A stretch of DNA of 64,000 bases, from NCBI GenBank assembly GCA_963827855.1, contig CAWHBY010000004.1, positions 248,001-312,000 on the forward strand, in the 5' to 3' direction. This document shows positions 27,301 to 35,730 of the stretch, piece after piece. Both the position numbers and the translations under genes were made by a program. Positions within the stretch are counted from its first letter, which is position 1, and each line of letters starts with the position of its first letter. The notes beneath the pieces were generated by a model, which did no database searches, had not been told where the DNA came from, and saw only the letters and a list, made by a program, of their open reading frames with translations. This stretch comes from DTPU01 sp963827855. GTDB taxonomy: Bacteria; Planctomycetota; Phycisphaerae; Sedimentisphaerales; Anaerobacaceae.

Positions 27301-27855
27301 GTAAAAGCCACGGTCAGGACTGACCTGCACATCGTCCACGATGCCCGAATAACCCTGCTTGTTGGCCTGGCGAGGAGTAGGGGTCCCCATGTACTGCCAG
27401 TGGTCATTGCCGTCAGGCCAGCGGCCATACGAGACATCCGCGAACTGGCCCCCGAAGACCACCCGGTCAACGGATGAGCCGTCCGCCCCACATAGCGAGA
27501 GTTCCTCCCCATCGCTCGAAAGGCTGAATCCGGCGTGAAGCCCAGGTGCACTGATGTTGCCGTTCAGCCAGATCAGCAGGTATCCGCCGCCGCCAATGGT
27601 GGTCCCTTGGGGCAGGGGCCACTTGGCGGGAACGGCCGCGTCATCCGTCAGGAAGAAGCCACTCACGTCCACGGTCTGTGACGAGGGGTTGTACAACTCG
27701 ACCCAATCGTTGTACGCCTGTGTGTCGTCTTTGAGGGTCTTTGTATTGGAGGCCATGAGCTCGTTGATGACTACTGCCTTGGCCACATGGGCCAGCCCAT
27801 GGCCAGCTATCAGGACTGCTCCCAGCAGGGCAAGCACGTGGATCCTTGCTTTCAT
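24397..27855 (-). CDS. Large secreted LTD/CotH-kinase-like surface protein
   Basis: About 1152 residues from the ATG at 27855 (GGAGAAG upstream; signal peptide with VLALLGAVLIAGHGLAHVAKA). Domains in order: a lamin-tail domain (VVINELMASNTKTLKDD, WVELYNPSS, FFLTDD), a chitobiase-type C-terminal-like segment (DRGFYDSAVAVTLST, IWYTLDANVP), a CotH domain at about 310-700 (GLRIHGGQYGRQNNVKK, VYINGLYWGLYIMSERPEED, FVPWDVEWSLENPNEN), a second hexosaminidase-like beta-sandwich and a C-terminal lamin-tail domain (RISELMYHPLDF, FIELTNVG). CotH proteins are atypical protein kinases in spore coats; in planctomycetes they are secreted and of unknown substrate. A paralog lies at 57034-60495. Confidence 0.92.
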   Translation of the reverse strand: MKARIHVLALLGAVLIAGHGLAHVAKAVVINELMASNTKTLKDDTQAYNDWVELYNPSSQTVDVSGFFLTDDAAVPAKWPLPQGTTIGGGGYLLIWLNGNISAPGLHAGFSLSSDGEELSLCGADGSSVDRVVFGGQFADVSYGRWPDGNDHWQYMGTPTPRQANKQGYSGIVDDVQVSPDRGFYDSAVAVTLSTDTEGAEIWYTLDANVPHQKVTSKGVTSYLGQKYAGPIQVARSTCIRAVAFKTDWKDSAVGSHTYIFLDDVIRQPAAPAGFPTRWRSRNADYAMDQRVVNDPLYSGEIKADLKTIPSVSVVAPVADLFGNNGIYANPAQRGIQWEKAASMEWIDPRTGEAFGVNAGLRIHGGQYGRQNNVKKSLRFFFRTQYGPTGLTYPLFLDTDVKTFDTIVLRSIWNFSWTGDTRVYGADYLRDLYARDTIRDMGQLTPHGRPVCVYINGLYWGLYIMSERPEEDFAAAHLGGDPEDYDVVQAGDNSAIEPVAGDPNMTAWKTLFTLADQDLTSPEVYKAIQQYVDLPVLIDYMLMIYYTGSRDAPTYLGSDSDPKPRNFYAIRSSDPPGPFRFVPWDVEWSLENPNENRVKLIGGVENPHLLMIRLAENPDFRVLLADQIYRRFHDGGVLTAESGPQRYAARADEIKGAIVGESARWGDVLRSVPYTRSDWQAEVNRIVTQFLPIRTEIVLGQLRTRGWYPSLSPPLFMIDGKEQAGGQVRKGAELSLVDPSSAGVIYYTTDGSDPRASAAVHGAVPALTLLAEDAAKKVWVPTEDIGESWRGGSEPFDDSGWIDGTYVPKRKGGVGFEMEAGYAPFIGYDLFSAMFGSNASCYVRIPFSVSPEDQSAIRSLTLRVRCDDGFVAYLNGVEVASINKPAPLAWDSACPERPDSTEWVDLPISKYLSSLRSGDNLLAVQAMNQDIADLDLLFSAELIASTATTTDPEVSPSALLYAGPLVLKASTACKTRVRTKEWSALGEATFSVGPVAEGLRISELMYHPLDFADPNSEFIELTNVGVQTINLSLVRFTKGIDFTFPDVDLGPGQFALVVADVNAFESSYGRGLPVAGQYSGSLSNGGEHVQLCDAIGRVIADFTYGDNWYTATDGGGYSLAVMDVKADPTSLSQKDGWRPSAHVGGSPGQGGL

Positions 27856-27924
27856 AGGCCACTTCTCCTTCCATACAGCCGGCCAGGGGTCTGCGTCTTC
27901 ATCACTAAATACGGCAAAATACCC

Positions 27925-27930
27925 ATTATA
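27925..27930 (-). promoter_or_regulatory. -10 box upstream of the LTD/CotH gene
   Basis: A perfect TATAAT on the minus strand about 70 bp before the ATG at 27855. The best -35 is weak (TTCACC at 18-bp spacing). Confidence 0.4.
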
Positions 27931-28135
27931 CCATGATTGACCGAGCAAGGTGAATGAAAGCCCACCGACTGGCCAAGGGACCTCCCGCTGAATGAGAGTT
28001 TTTCATGAGATGCGTGTTGACAAGCCGATGCCTTTCGTGTGTAGAAAGACATGGGACCCGAAGGATCGAGACTCTCTCGGGACGCCGGGCGTTCGGGCCC
28101 TTGTACGAAAAGATCGACATGAAGAGGTGAATGCC

Positions 28136-28993
28136 ATGAATCCAGAATCCGTGAGTGATGGACTGTCCCGCCGTGAGTTCCTCCATGTTGCAGCCGCCTC
28201 TGCCGTCCTGGGCGTGGTGGGTTGCCAATCCAAGCCCGCCAAAGGCACGCCCCCAGTGGGGCTGCAGCTCTATTCCGTTCGCAACGAATGCGAGAAGGAC
28301 TTGGCCGCTACAGTCGCGGCGGTGGCGAAGATGGGCTACCAAGGCGTGGAATTTGCCGGCTATTACAGCACGTCGGCCAAGGACCTCCGCAAGATGCTCG
28401 ATGACCATGGCCTTCGATGCTGTGGGACGCATACAGCCTTGGATACCCTGTCGGAGGCCAACCTGGCCGCAACGATTGAGTTCAACCAGGTCCTGGGCAA
28501 CAAGTTCCTCATCGTGCCCTATCTCGCGGTCGAGGGCGCCAATGCCCGCCAGACCTGGCTCGACTATGCGGCCCGATTCAATGTGCTGGCAGACAAAGTC
28601 AAGCCGCATGGGATGTGGGTGGGCTACCACAGCCACGCGGGTGACTTCAAGCCGATCGACGGCGTCATGCCCTGGGACATTTTCTTCGGCAACACCCGGC
28701 AAGAGGTCTGCATGCAGATCGATACGGGCAACACCCGAGACGGCGGGGGCGACCCCGTCTCCTTCCTTGAGAAGTACCCGGGTAGATCCCGTACGATCCA
28801 CCTCAAGGAGTACTCCGCTACGAACAAGAATGCCATCTTGGGTGAAGGCGACATCCCCTGGCAGACGGTGCTTACCCTGTGCGAGACCACGGGGAACACG
28901 GAGTGGTACATCATCGAAGAAGAGAAGGATGCCTATTCGCCTTTGACTGCCGTGGATCTATGCCTGAAGAACTACAGGAAGCTGCGGAGCTAG
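28136..28993 (+). CDS. Tat-exported lipoprotein-type sugar phosphate isomerase/epimerase (TIM barrel)
   Basis: About 285 residues from the ATG at 28136, which has GAGGTG 5 nt upstream; the longer frame from 27992 adds a meaningless leader. A twin-arginine motif (SRREFLHVAAASAVLG) is followed by a lipobox VVGC. The mature part is an AP-endonuclease-2/xylose-isomerase-like barrel: VGLQLYSVRNE, MGYQGVEFAGYY, VGYHSHAGDFKP, CMQIDTGNTRDGGGD, RTIHLKEYSA and WYIIEEEKD. The acidic and His residues in these motifs are expected to bind a divalent metal. It may act on sugar derivatives at the outer face of the membrane. It is divergent from the LTD/CotH gene. Confidence 0.9.
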   Translation: MNPESVSDGLSRREFLHVAAASAVLGVVGCQSKPAKGTPPVGLQLYSVRNECEKDLAATVAAVAKMGYQGVEFAGYYSTSAKDLRKMLDDHGLRCCGTHTALDTLSEANLAATIEFNQVLGNKFLIVPYLAVEGANARQTWLDYAARFNVLADKVKPHGMWVGYHSHAGDFKPIDGVMPWDIFFGNTRQEVCMQIDTGNTRDGGGDPVSFLEKYPGRSRTIHLKEYSATNKNAILGEGDIPWQTVLTLCETTGNTEWYIIEEEKDAYSPLTAVDLCLKNYRKLRS

Positions 28994-29043
28994 ACAATAC
29001 GAGGGCGAAACGGCTCTTTCGGTGTGTTTGGGGTAGGGGAGAC

Positions 29044-29117
29044 AGGCGGCGCCCGGATTCGAACCGGGGAATAACGGTTTTGCAAACCGTCGCCTTAGAC
29101 CACTTGGCTACGCCGCC
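29044..29117 (-). tRNA. tRNA-Cys (anticodon GCA)
   Basis: Cloverleaf on the minus strand: acceptor GGCGGCG with CGCCGCC, anticodon stem ACGGT with ACCGT around loop TTGCAAA, T-arm CCCGG with CCGGG around TTCGAAT. The discriminator base is U, as expected for tRNA-Cys. CCA is not encoded. The rest of the gap 28994-29319 shows nothing identifiable. Confidence 0.96.
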
Positions 29118-29319
29118 CTCTGCGCCGGATATCTCCGGCACGGTCGAAATCGTTAAAAATGTACAGGCAAGACGGAGGGCTTGCAAGAGAAATCAGAGCG
29201 TTGCCGAAGAGGGCTGGAATGAATGTGACAGCCTGGGGCAAAGGGATCTGGACGCGCATCCGCGCGCGTCGCCCAGGGGAAGTGTACCGAACTACAGGTT
29301 CGCTGCCGCAATACCCGGC

Positions 29320-29682
29320 CTAGTCTATGCCGGGGTCGTCGGCAGGAAGCCGTGACGAAGTGGGACTGCTCTCATCCTTGGGCTTTCTGTCCCGCTGATC
29401 CACCTTGTGCATGTCCGGTGCGGACCGTTGCAGCCTGGAGGACCCTTCGTCCTTGCCTTTCTTGTCCGGCTGGTCTGCAGGAGACGTCGGTGCGTTCGGA
29501 TCCTCTGCCGCGCTCCTTTTCTCCTTCTGAATCGCGTCATAGATCTCGCGACGGTGGACTGCGATGCTCTTGGGCGCCGTAATCCCCAACCGAACCTTGT
29601 CCCCCCGCACGTCGACGATGGTTATCTCCACCTCATCGCCGATCATAATCGATTCGTCTTTTTGTCTGCTTAGCACCAACAT
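29320..29682 (-). CDS. csrA: Carbon storage regulator CsrA with a long hydrophilic C-terminal tail
   Basis: 120 residues, about twice the usual length. Residues 1-55 are a canonical CsrA: MLVLSRQKDESIMIGDEVEI, then VDVRGDKVRLGITAPKSI and AVHRREIYDAIQ, including the RNA-contacting LVLSR and VHRREI segments. CsrA binds GGA motifs in mRNA leaders and blocks or stabilises translation. Residues 56-120 are a charged, low-complexity Lys/Asp/Pro/Ser-rich extension of unknown role. AAGGAG lies 8 nt before the ATG. The leader holds two GGA triplets close to the ribosome-binding site, which would allow autoregulation. The 302-bp gap upstream shows no gene. Confidence 0.93.
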   Translation of the reverse strand: MLVLSRQKDESIMIGDEVEITIVDVRGDKVRLGITAPKSIAVHRREIYDAIQKEKRSAAEDPNAPTSPADQPDKKGKDEGSSRLQRSAPDMHKVDQRDRKPKDESSPTSSRLPADDPGID

Positions 29683-29984
29683 ACTGAACTCCTTTTTCCG
29701 TTGGCTCCTGTCACTTACCTGCGGTAGCCTTTCCTTTCCGCTGGTATCACGATCCGTTGATTCACTGTTACCAACTCAGCCGTCATATCGGCGGAAAGAG
29801 TTGGGGGGTTTACGTGCGGTGCCAAAACAGACCATGGATTCGACAGTGTGGAAGGGGTCAGAGCCGCCAAGTAGGGCCCTGTGATCGCAAGACCATGGAA
29901 TTATGGGGCATCTGTCTTGTGCTGACCCGATGCCAACGGTTGCATTATTTTACGGGCCCTGGCCTCGATCGCTTTCGGCGCCGG

Positions 29985-30872
29985 TTAGGCGGATGGGTGT
30001 GTACGCCAGTATTCGACGCGGACCGCCACCCAATAGCCGCCCATGGCACCCAGGGTGCCAAAGGCCACCATCTGAATGGGGAGTATCGCCAGGACCGGCG
30101 TGGGAAAGCACGTAGCGGGATAGGCACAACTGATCGGATCCAACAGACTCGCCCGGGCGTAGACCAGACCTTCGATGATCGGCAGTATTGCACTGGTGAC
30201 AACCGCCCAGAAGAGTCCCGCTCGCAGGAACCTCGCTACAAGGAAGGCTGCAGTCGCAAAGGCGACCATGACGGCAAAGGCCGCCTGCGCGGTGGCAGGC
30301 TGGGTCGGGAGGGAAGCGCCAATGACGCCGCTGCCCTGGGCCATGGCAGTGGTGACGAAGTGGGCCGCGCCCAGGCCTACGACAGGGGCGATGGCCATAT
30401 CGAGGCCATACCCGGACTTGGACTTGGCTGCCACCGGATCTGCGTACTTCGGTGCAGGCCAAAGCCGTGACGCCAGCCAGACCCCGGCCGTACCCGCGCC
30501 CACGAGGCACAGCCAGAACAGGGAGTCCCACCGCAACTGAGCAAAGACGGCGAGCCTCTCAGGGACATTGCCTGCCATCTGCATGGGCTTGAACACGTCC
30601 TGCGAGCGGAGTGCCCACACGGCCAATCCTGCCGGAACAGCCAGAAGGCCGATGTGACGTCCATGGGGCCAGGCCGCGAAGTAGGCGACAAAGCCCGCGG
30701 CTGCACACAGCCCGATGAGGGCGAGTGCGCCGACGGAGTGGATATGCAACGCAGAGACCACGCCCACGGGATCGGCCGGCGCGACGACGGGCCAGGCCGC
30801 AATGCCCAGGCCGATCGCGCCCATCAACAGGACCGCGGTGACCCGCACTCTAGTTATCCACGACAGTTCCAT
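29985..30872 (-). CDS. Polytopic membrane protein of unknown function
   Basis: A 295-residue hydrophobic protein with about eight predicted helices, for example VTAVLLMGAIGLGIAAW, ALALIGLCAAAGFVAYF, LFWLCLVGAGTAGVWLA, AFAVMVAFATAAFLVA and AFGTLGAMGGYWVAV. A His in HIHSVGAL and one in GAAHFVTTAMA lie in or near helices. I do not recognise the family. The ATG is preceded directly by a heptamer array and has no Shine-Dalgarno sequence. It is downstream of no other minus-strand gene, so it is probably monocistronic. Confidence 0.75.
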   Translation of the reverse strand: MELSWITRVRVTAVLLMGAIGLGIAAWPVVAPADPVGVVSALHIHSVGALALIGLCAAAGFVAYFAAWPHGRHIGLLAVPAGLAVWALRSQDVFKPMQMAGNVPERLAVFAQLRWDSLFWLCLVGAGTAGVWLASRLWPAPKYADPVAAKSKSGYGLDMAIAPVVGLGAAHFVTTAMAQGSGVIGASLPTQPATAQAAFAVMVAFATAAFLVARFLRAGLFWAVVTSAILPIIEGLVYARASLLDPISCAYPATCFPTPVLAILPIQMVAFGTLGAMGGYWVAVRVEYWRTHPSA

Positions 30873-30874
30873 AG

Positions 30875-30902
30875 CTCTGAGTTCTGAGTTCTGAGTCCAA
30901 AT
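30875..30902. repeat. Heptamer array, consensus TTCTGAG
   Basis: Three near-identical 7-bp units and a fourth degenerate one lie 2 bp upstream of the minus-strand start codon at 30872. Confidence 0.75.
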
Positions 30903-30993
30903 CTTCGCACAAGCTTATCCGTGTATGCAGGAGGGGTCAACCGAATTGTCCTGCATCGCCACATTGACAGTCTGGGAGAGGGCCTGCTAACCT

Positions 30994-31851
30994 ATGTCCA
31001 TGGTCTTGTGCCGGCGAATGGCGACAATACTCCTCGTGGCTTGGATTACAGGGTGTAACCCACCAGCCAAGGATCGTCCTATTTGGGAGAAGATCAAGAT
31101 CGGCGAGATCGGGGCCAGCAAGGGCAGCCCCGTGCAGGTCGGGCTGAACACGACCAATCTGGACATCCACGTCTTTCAGGTTCCGGCGGCCAGGGTCAAG
31201 CAGCTCCACGGGTTGTGGGATGGATTGAGTGCCAGAGGCTACCGCTACAGAAACCATCAGGCCTTCCGGTCGAACGCCTTTCGTGCGGCCAAGTGTTCGC
31301 TGCAGCAGTGGGATTGGGTGCTCGGTTCTTTGAAGGAGGTCGGCGCGGACAAGACGGCCACCTTGAGCGTGTGGCTCTCGGGAGACGAAGACAGCGATGT
31401 GTCCATCAGCCCCGTGCCGAGGGCGCAGCAGGTGTCCTTTTCTGACGCGGGGGGCCGTCGAGGGCAGGTCACGATAGGGCCGGGCAGGCTCGCACTGCGG
31501 TTGAACTCATCGCCGATGGCACAACTGGGGCAGGCCCGCCAACTGGTGGGGTGCCCGGTGTTCACGGTGGCCAGCAGCGGCGGGGCCCTGGCCCCGTTGA
31601 GGGAGATGGCCAAGGCCAGGGAGGTGCCGTTTTGGGGGGCCGCCTTCTCGATACCCATCAAGGAAGGCGACGTCCTGGTGCTGGGCCCAGAGGACTACCA
31701 TGGCGATGCATCCAGCCTGGGAGGTCTGTTCTTCTGTGATCCGCAGGACGCCCTGGTCGTCGAGCCTGGCAAGCTCCGTCCTGTACAGAGACGGCCGGCT
31801 ATAAGGATCTTTGTGATCGTTTGTACCCGGCTCTCCGAGGGAGCTCCGTGA
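30994..31851 (+). CDS. Lipoprotein of unknown function
   Basis: 285 residues from the first ATG; an ATG at 31018 (MATILLVAWITGC) is also possible. A short signal ends in a lipobox WITGC. No domain is recognisable in the mature part, which has mixed alpha/beta character (VQVGLNTTNLDIHVFQVP, ATLSVWLSGDEDSDVSI, SMP-like Gly-rich stretches). A TTGACA at 30963 with TAACCT 18 bp later could serve as a promoter. Its stop overlaps the GTG start of the DUF362 gene, so the two are probably translated together. Confidence 0.7.
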   Translation: MSMVLCRRMATILLVAWITGCNPPAKDRPIWEKIKIGEIGASKGSPVQVGLNTTNLDIHVFQVPAARVKQLHGLWDGLSARGYRYRNHQAFRSNAFRAAKCSLQQWDWVLGSLKEVGADKTATLSVWLSGDEDSDVSISPVPRAQQVSFSDAGGRRGQVTIGPGRLALRLNSSPMAQLGQARQLVGCPVFTVASSGGALAPLREMAKAREVPFWGAAFSIPIKEGDVLVLGPEDYHGDASSLGGLFFCDPQDALVVEPGKLRPVQRRPAIRIFVIVCTRLSEGAP

Positions 31852-32816
31852 ATGCCTCGACCGTGGCGTTGACGCGTTGCTGCAGCTATGACCGTGCGGC
31901 CCTGTCACGTGCCTTGGTCAGGCAGTTTGACCTGCTGGGCGGGATGGGACAATTCGTTCGGCCTGGAGATCGCGTCCTGCTGAAACCCAACTTCATCGCC
32001 CCTCGGCCCAGCCAGGCGGCCGTGCAGACTGATCCGGCCGTCATCGTGGAGGTCGCTCGCCTGCTCAAGGACGCGGGGGCCAGACCGTTTGTGGGCGACT
32101 CACCGGCATGGGGCTCGGTCTTCTCATGCGCCACCGCCCTGGGGTTGGACGGGGATCTGCGGCGTCTGGACGTCCCGATCCGGCCTCTGGATCACGGGAG
32201 GTCATGCCGGCTGGCGGACGGCCGGACCACGGTCTCCATCAGCTCGGTTGCCCTGGACGCAGACAGGATCGTCAACCTGCCCAAGTTCAAGGCCCATCAA
32301 CAACTGGTGTTCACGTTTGCGGTCAAGAACCTGTTCGGCTGTGTGCCGGGCAAACGCAAGCCCTATTGGCATTTCAGCCGCGGCCGCAGTTCTGATCAGT
32401 TCTGTCGCTTCCTGATCGAGATCTACAGGCTCGTCAGCCCGGTCATTACGATCGTCGACGGGATCGTGGCCATGGAGGGCCAGGGACCTATCAGCGGCAG
32501 GGCCAGGCCCCTGGGATGGCTTATCGGCGGGGCAGATGCCGTAGCCTGCGAGATGGCATGCGCCCGGTTGGTCAACGTGGAGCCCTATCGCGTCCCTCTG
32601 ATCCGGGCTGCCCAGGCAGTCGGCTTTGGCTGTCCTTCGGCCCAAGCCCTGAACCTGGTGGGCGACGATCCCTCTGAAGGGACCTGTCTGGACTTCCGTA
32701 TGGCAGAACAGGTTCCTCTTCGGTTCTCCCTCGGCCGGGTGGTCAAGAGCATCGCCAGGGGTGTAGTCGTGTCGTTGAGGGCCTCACGCAGTCAGAAGAC
32801 AGGCACAGGGAGATAG
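31848..32816 (+). CDS. DUF362 family protein
   Basis: About 322 residues from the GTG at 31848, which overlaps the upstream TGA (GTGA) and follows GAGGGAG. The longer frame from 31821 lacks support. It shows the DUF362 pattern: LLGGMGQFVRPGDRVLLKPNF, given as residues 28-48, then QTDPAVIVEVARLLKDAG, VGDSPAWGS, RIVNLPKFKAHQQLVFTFAVKN with LFGCVPGKRK, and ITIVDGIVAMEGQGPISG. Some DUF362 proteins carry iron-sulfur ligands, but I do not see a ferredoxin CxxCxxC here. The biochemical role is unknown. Confidence 0.88.
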   Translation: MNASTVALTRCCSYDRAALSRALVRQFDLLGGMGQFVRPGDRVLLKPNFIAPRPSQAAVQTDPAVIVEVARLLKDAGARPFVGDSPAWGSVFSCATALGLDGDLRRLDVPIRPLDHGRSCRLADGRTTVSISSVALDADRIVNLPKFKAHQQLVFTFAVKNLFGCVPGKRKPYWHFSRGRSSDQFCRFLIEIYRLVSPVITIVDGIVAMEGQGPISGRARPLGWLIGGADAVACEMACARLVNVEPYRVPLIRAAQAVGFGCPSAQALNLVGDDPSEGTCLDFRMAEQVPLRFSLGRVVKSIARGVVVSLRASRSQKTGTGR

Positions 32817-32881
32817 GCCATGAGACAGTGCGGACTAGTCAAGTCGGTCCCTTAATGGTACGATATAGAAGACCGTGGGAT

Positions 32882-32914
32882 CCGGGTCCGGTCTATCCGG
32901 GCCTCTGGACCCGG
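32882..32914. other. Hairpin in the leader of the secreted protein gene
   Basis: Perfect 8-bp arms CCGGGTCC and GGACCCGG are separated by 17 nt, about 45 bp before the ATG at 32960. There is no T-tract, so it is not an obvious terminator. Confidence 0.4.
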
Positions 32915-32959
32915 TCAACACATCGGATTCCCATAACCGGGGTTGGAGTGATTGGGTTC

Positions 32960-33397
32960 ATGGCACCGCATAGATTCATGATCTGCCTCTGCATGGTCGC
33001 GGCTGTGGCCTCGACTGCGTCGGCCGTGACGGCCAAGAAGCCCAGCCAGGGTGTGGTGCTCAGCAGCCACCTGGAGGTCGGCTATTACATCCAGATCCTC
33101 AAGTCGGAATCCATCACCGTCAAGATGGATAACGCGTCTTTGGATCCCACCCACACGGTCACAGGCTGTGGCCCGGTGACGATCGCCACCAACTTCGAGA
33201 GCCGGTTGTCGGTCCGCGCAGAGGCCACCAGCACCGCAGCCGGGAAATGGACGGCCACGGTCAGACCCTCACTCCTGGGCAAAGGGACGACTCAGGTCAA
33301 GATCTGCGTCACCGGCAAGGGCGTGAACGCCGGCAACCTCGCGGCTGGCAGCAAGGTCAAGGTCGCCCAGGTTGTGGTCACTGTCATTCCGCACTGA
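32960..33397 (+). CDS. Small secreted protein of unknown function
   Basis: About 145 residues from the ATG at 32960 (signal MAPHRFMICLCMVAAVASTASA; GGAG about 12 nt upstream). The mature part is beta-rich with alternating hydrophobic residues (SHLEVGYYIQILKSESITVK, KWTATVRPSLLG, VKVAQVVVTVIP), like an immunoglobulin-type or carbohydrate-binding sandwich. No family is recognised. The upstream frame to 32828 is probably not translated. Confidence 0.6.
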   Translation: MAPHRFMICLCMVAAVASTASAVTAKKPSQGVVLSSHLEVGYYIQILKSESITVKMDNASLDPTHTVTGCGPVTIATNFESRLSVRAEATSTAAGKWTATVRPSLLGKGTTQVKICVTGKGVNAGNLAAGSKVKVAQVVVTVIPH

Positions 33398-33522
33398 CCC
33401 ATTGACTACGCCTCCTCCGCGGTATATAACTTCTCCACCCATTTCCTCAATGAGTTTGCAGATAGTCTGGACTTGGGCAGCCTCTGCTTGGGGTGATTCC
33501 TCGGACTGCGTCCGCAGGGGCT

Positions 33523-33550
33523 TTGCCTGGGGCAGCCAATTTGGTACAAT
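33523..33550 (+). promoter_or_regulatory. Putative promoter of the acyl-CoA gene block
   Basis: TTGCCT, a 16-bp spacer and TACAAT lie 41 bp before the ATG at 33591. Five of six bases match at -10 and four at -35. Confidence 0.45.
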
Positions 33551-33590
33551 ACTGAGCTTTGAATAACCGGCTGGTTCTGAAAGGACAGAC

Positions 33591-35693
33591 ATGAGTCTTG
33601 ACAAGTTCTTCACACCCCAGTCCGTCGCCATTGTTGGGGCGTCCCAGCAGAAGGGCAAGGTGGGGTATGAAATCCTGGTGAACATGATCAACGCGGGGTT
33701 TCCGGGCAAGATCTTCCCCGTCAACAACAAGGCCGAGTCGATCGAAGGGCTGAAGTGCTATCCGGATCTCCTGGCTATCGGCGAAACCCCGGACCTGGTG
33801 GTGATCGTGGTCCCCGCGACGATCGTTCCGGACGTCATGAACCAGTGCGCCAAGATCGGTGCGCGGTCCGTGATCGTCATCACTGCGGGATTCAAGGAAG
33901 TCGGGCCCGAGGGTCGGGCCCTTGAACAACGGGTCCTGCAGATCGCCCAGCAGGCCGGCATCCGCGTCATCGGGCCCAACTGTCTCGGTCTGATCGCGCC
34001 GGCCCACAAGCTCAACGCCAGCTTCGGCGGGGCACTGCCTGCGCCCGGAGGGGTCGGCTATCTGTCGCAGTCCGGTGCGCTTCTGGCCGCGATCCTGGAT
34101 ATGGCCAACGCCAACGGCATCGGCTTCAGCAAGCTGGTGAGCATCGGCAACAAGGCGGACGTGGACGAGCTGGACCTCATCATGGCCCTGGGCAAGGATG
34201 ATGAGACGAAGGTGATCGCGGGATACCTCGAGAGCATCACGGACGGCAACGCCTTTGTACGCAGGGCCGAGCAGATCTCTAACACCAAGCCCATCCTCCT
34301 GATCAAGGCAGGGGGGACCTCCGCGGGCGCCAAGGCCGCGTCCTCCCACACGGGCAGTCTGGCGGGCGGCGAGACGGCCTACGAGGCGGTGTTCGAGAGG
34401 GCGGGGATCATTCGCTGTGAGTCGATCGAACAGCAATTCAACTATGCCCAGGCCTTCGCCTACCAGCCGCTGCCCAAGGGCTACAGCGTGGCCGTGATCA
34501 CCAATGCCGGTGGCCCCGGCATCATGGCTGCAGATGCTATCGAGCGGCACGGCCTCGGGTTCGCCAAGCTCTCCGAGAAGACCATCGAGAAGCTGGCCTC
34601 GAAGCTGCCGGCAGCCGCCAATGTACACAACCCGGTGGATGTGCTGGGCGACGCCCTGGCCGACCGGTATGAGTTTGCGATGGACGTGGTCCTGGATGAC
34701 CGTAACGTAGACATAATCCTGGTGCTCCTGACGCCCCAGGCCATGACGGAGGCGGAGGCCACGGCCGAGGCGGTGGTCCGCATCGCGGCCAAGAAGGCTA
34801 AGAAGCCGGTCCTGGCCTGCTTCATGGGCGCGGCCAAGGTCGCACAGGCCGCCACGATCCTGCGGCAGGGCGGGATTCCCCAATACAGCTCCCCCGAAAG
34901 CGCCGTCGACGTCATCAAGGTCATGGTCGATTACGTCCGCTGGCGGGCCAGGCCCAAGCGCGTGGTCAAGCTCTTTCCGGTCAACCGCCGCAGGGCGGAG
35001 AACACCATCGAGAAGTACCTCCGAAAGGGACTCCGCGAGGTGGGCGAGGCGGACGCCAAGGAAGTGCTGGAGGCCTATGGATTCGTGACGCCCAAGGGTA
35101 GCCTGGCCACCACATCCGAGCAGGCCGCCAACATCGCGGAGCAGATCGGCTACCCGGTCGTTCTGAAGATCTGGTCGCAGGACATCGTGCACAAGTCCGA
35201 CGTGGGAGGGGTCAAGTTGGGTCTCAAGAGCGGCCAGGAGGTCATGGACGCCTTTGATCTGATGATGTACCGCATTCCCAAGAAGGCGCCCGATGCGCAC
35301 ATCCTGGGCGTGTTTGTCCAGCAGATGGTCAAGGGCGGCAAAGAGGTGATCCTGGGCATGAATCGCGATCCGCGGTTCGGTCCTTTGATGATGTTTGGCA
35401 TGGGCGGCGTCATGGTCGAGGTGATGAAGGACGTCTCCTTCTATCTGGCCCCCCTGACCGCCGACGAGGCCAAACAGATGCTGATCAGTACGCGTACCTA
35501 CAAGATGCTCAAGGGCGTGCGCGGCCAAGAGGGGGTGGATATCGACGCTGTGGCAGAGGGCCTTCAGAGGCTTTCGCAGCTCGTCACCGAGTTCCCGCAG
35601 ATCAAGGAGCTGGATATCAACCCGTTCGTGGTCGGCCCTGAAGGGACGATCCCGGTTGCCGTGGACGCCCGCATGAGCGTTGAGAAGATGTGA
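33591..35693 (+). CDS. ADP-forming acetyl/acyl-CoA synthetase (single-chain, alpha-beta fused)
   Basis: A 700-residue acetate-CoA ligase of the NDP-forming type, which interconverts acyl-CoA + ADP + Pi and acid + CoA + ATP. Order: CoA-binding Rossmann domain (SVAIVGASQQKGKVGYEIL, GPNCLGLI), succinyl-CoA-synthetase-like domains (YLSQSGALLAAILD, SIGNKADVDELDL, and SSHTGSLAGGETAYEAVF with the likely phosphohistidine), a linker, and a C-terminal ATP-grasp domain from about residue 480 (GYPVVLKIWSQDIVHKSDVGG, GGKEVILGMNRDPRFG, ELDINPFVV). AAAGGAC lies 5 nt before the ATG. With the next gene it suggests energy conservation from, or activation of, short-chain acids. Confidence 0.95.
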   Translation: MSLDKFFTPQSVAIVGASQQKGKVGYEILVNMINAGFPGKIFPVNNKAESIEGLKCYPDLLAIGETPDLVVIVVPATIVPDVMNQCAKIGARSVIVITAGFKEVGPEGRALEQRVLQIAQQAGIRVIGPNCLGLIAPAHKLNASFGGALPAPGGVGYLSQSGALLAAILDMANANGIGFSKLVSIGNKADVDELDLIMALGKDDETKVIAGYLESITDGNAFVRRAEQISNTKPILLIKAGGTSAGAKAASSHTGSLAGGETAYEAVFERAGIIRCESIEQQFNYAQAFAYQPLPKGYSVAVITNAGGPGIMAADAIERHGLGFAKLSEKTIEKLASKLPAAANVHNPVDVLGDALADRYEFAMDVVLDDRNVDIILVLLTPQAMTEAEATAEAVVRIAAKKAKKPVLACFMGAAKVAQAATILRQGGIPQYSSPESAVDVIKVMVDYVRWRARPKRVVKLFPVNRRRAENTIEKYLRKGLREVGEADAKEVLEAYGFVTPKGSLATTSEQAANIAEQIGYPVVLKIWSQDIVHKSDVGGVKLGLKSGQEVMDAFDLMMYRIPKKAPDAHILGVFVQQMVKGGKEVILGMNRDPRFGPLMMFGMGGVMVEVMKDVSFYLAPLTADEAKQMLISTRTYKMLKGVRGQEGVDIDAVAEGLQRLSQLVTEFPQIKELDINPFVVGPEGTIPVAVDARMSVEKM

Positions 35694-35730
35694 TCTGAGG
35701 ACCACCGGCCAACCCGGTGCAGGAGAAAAA

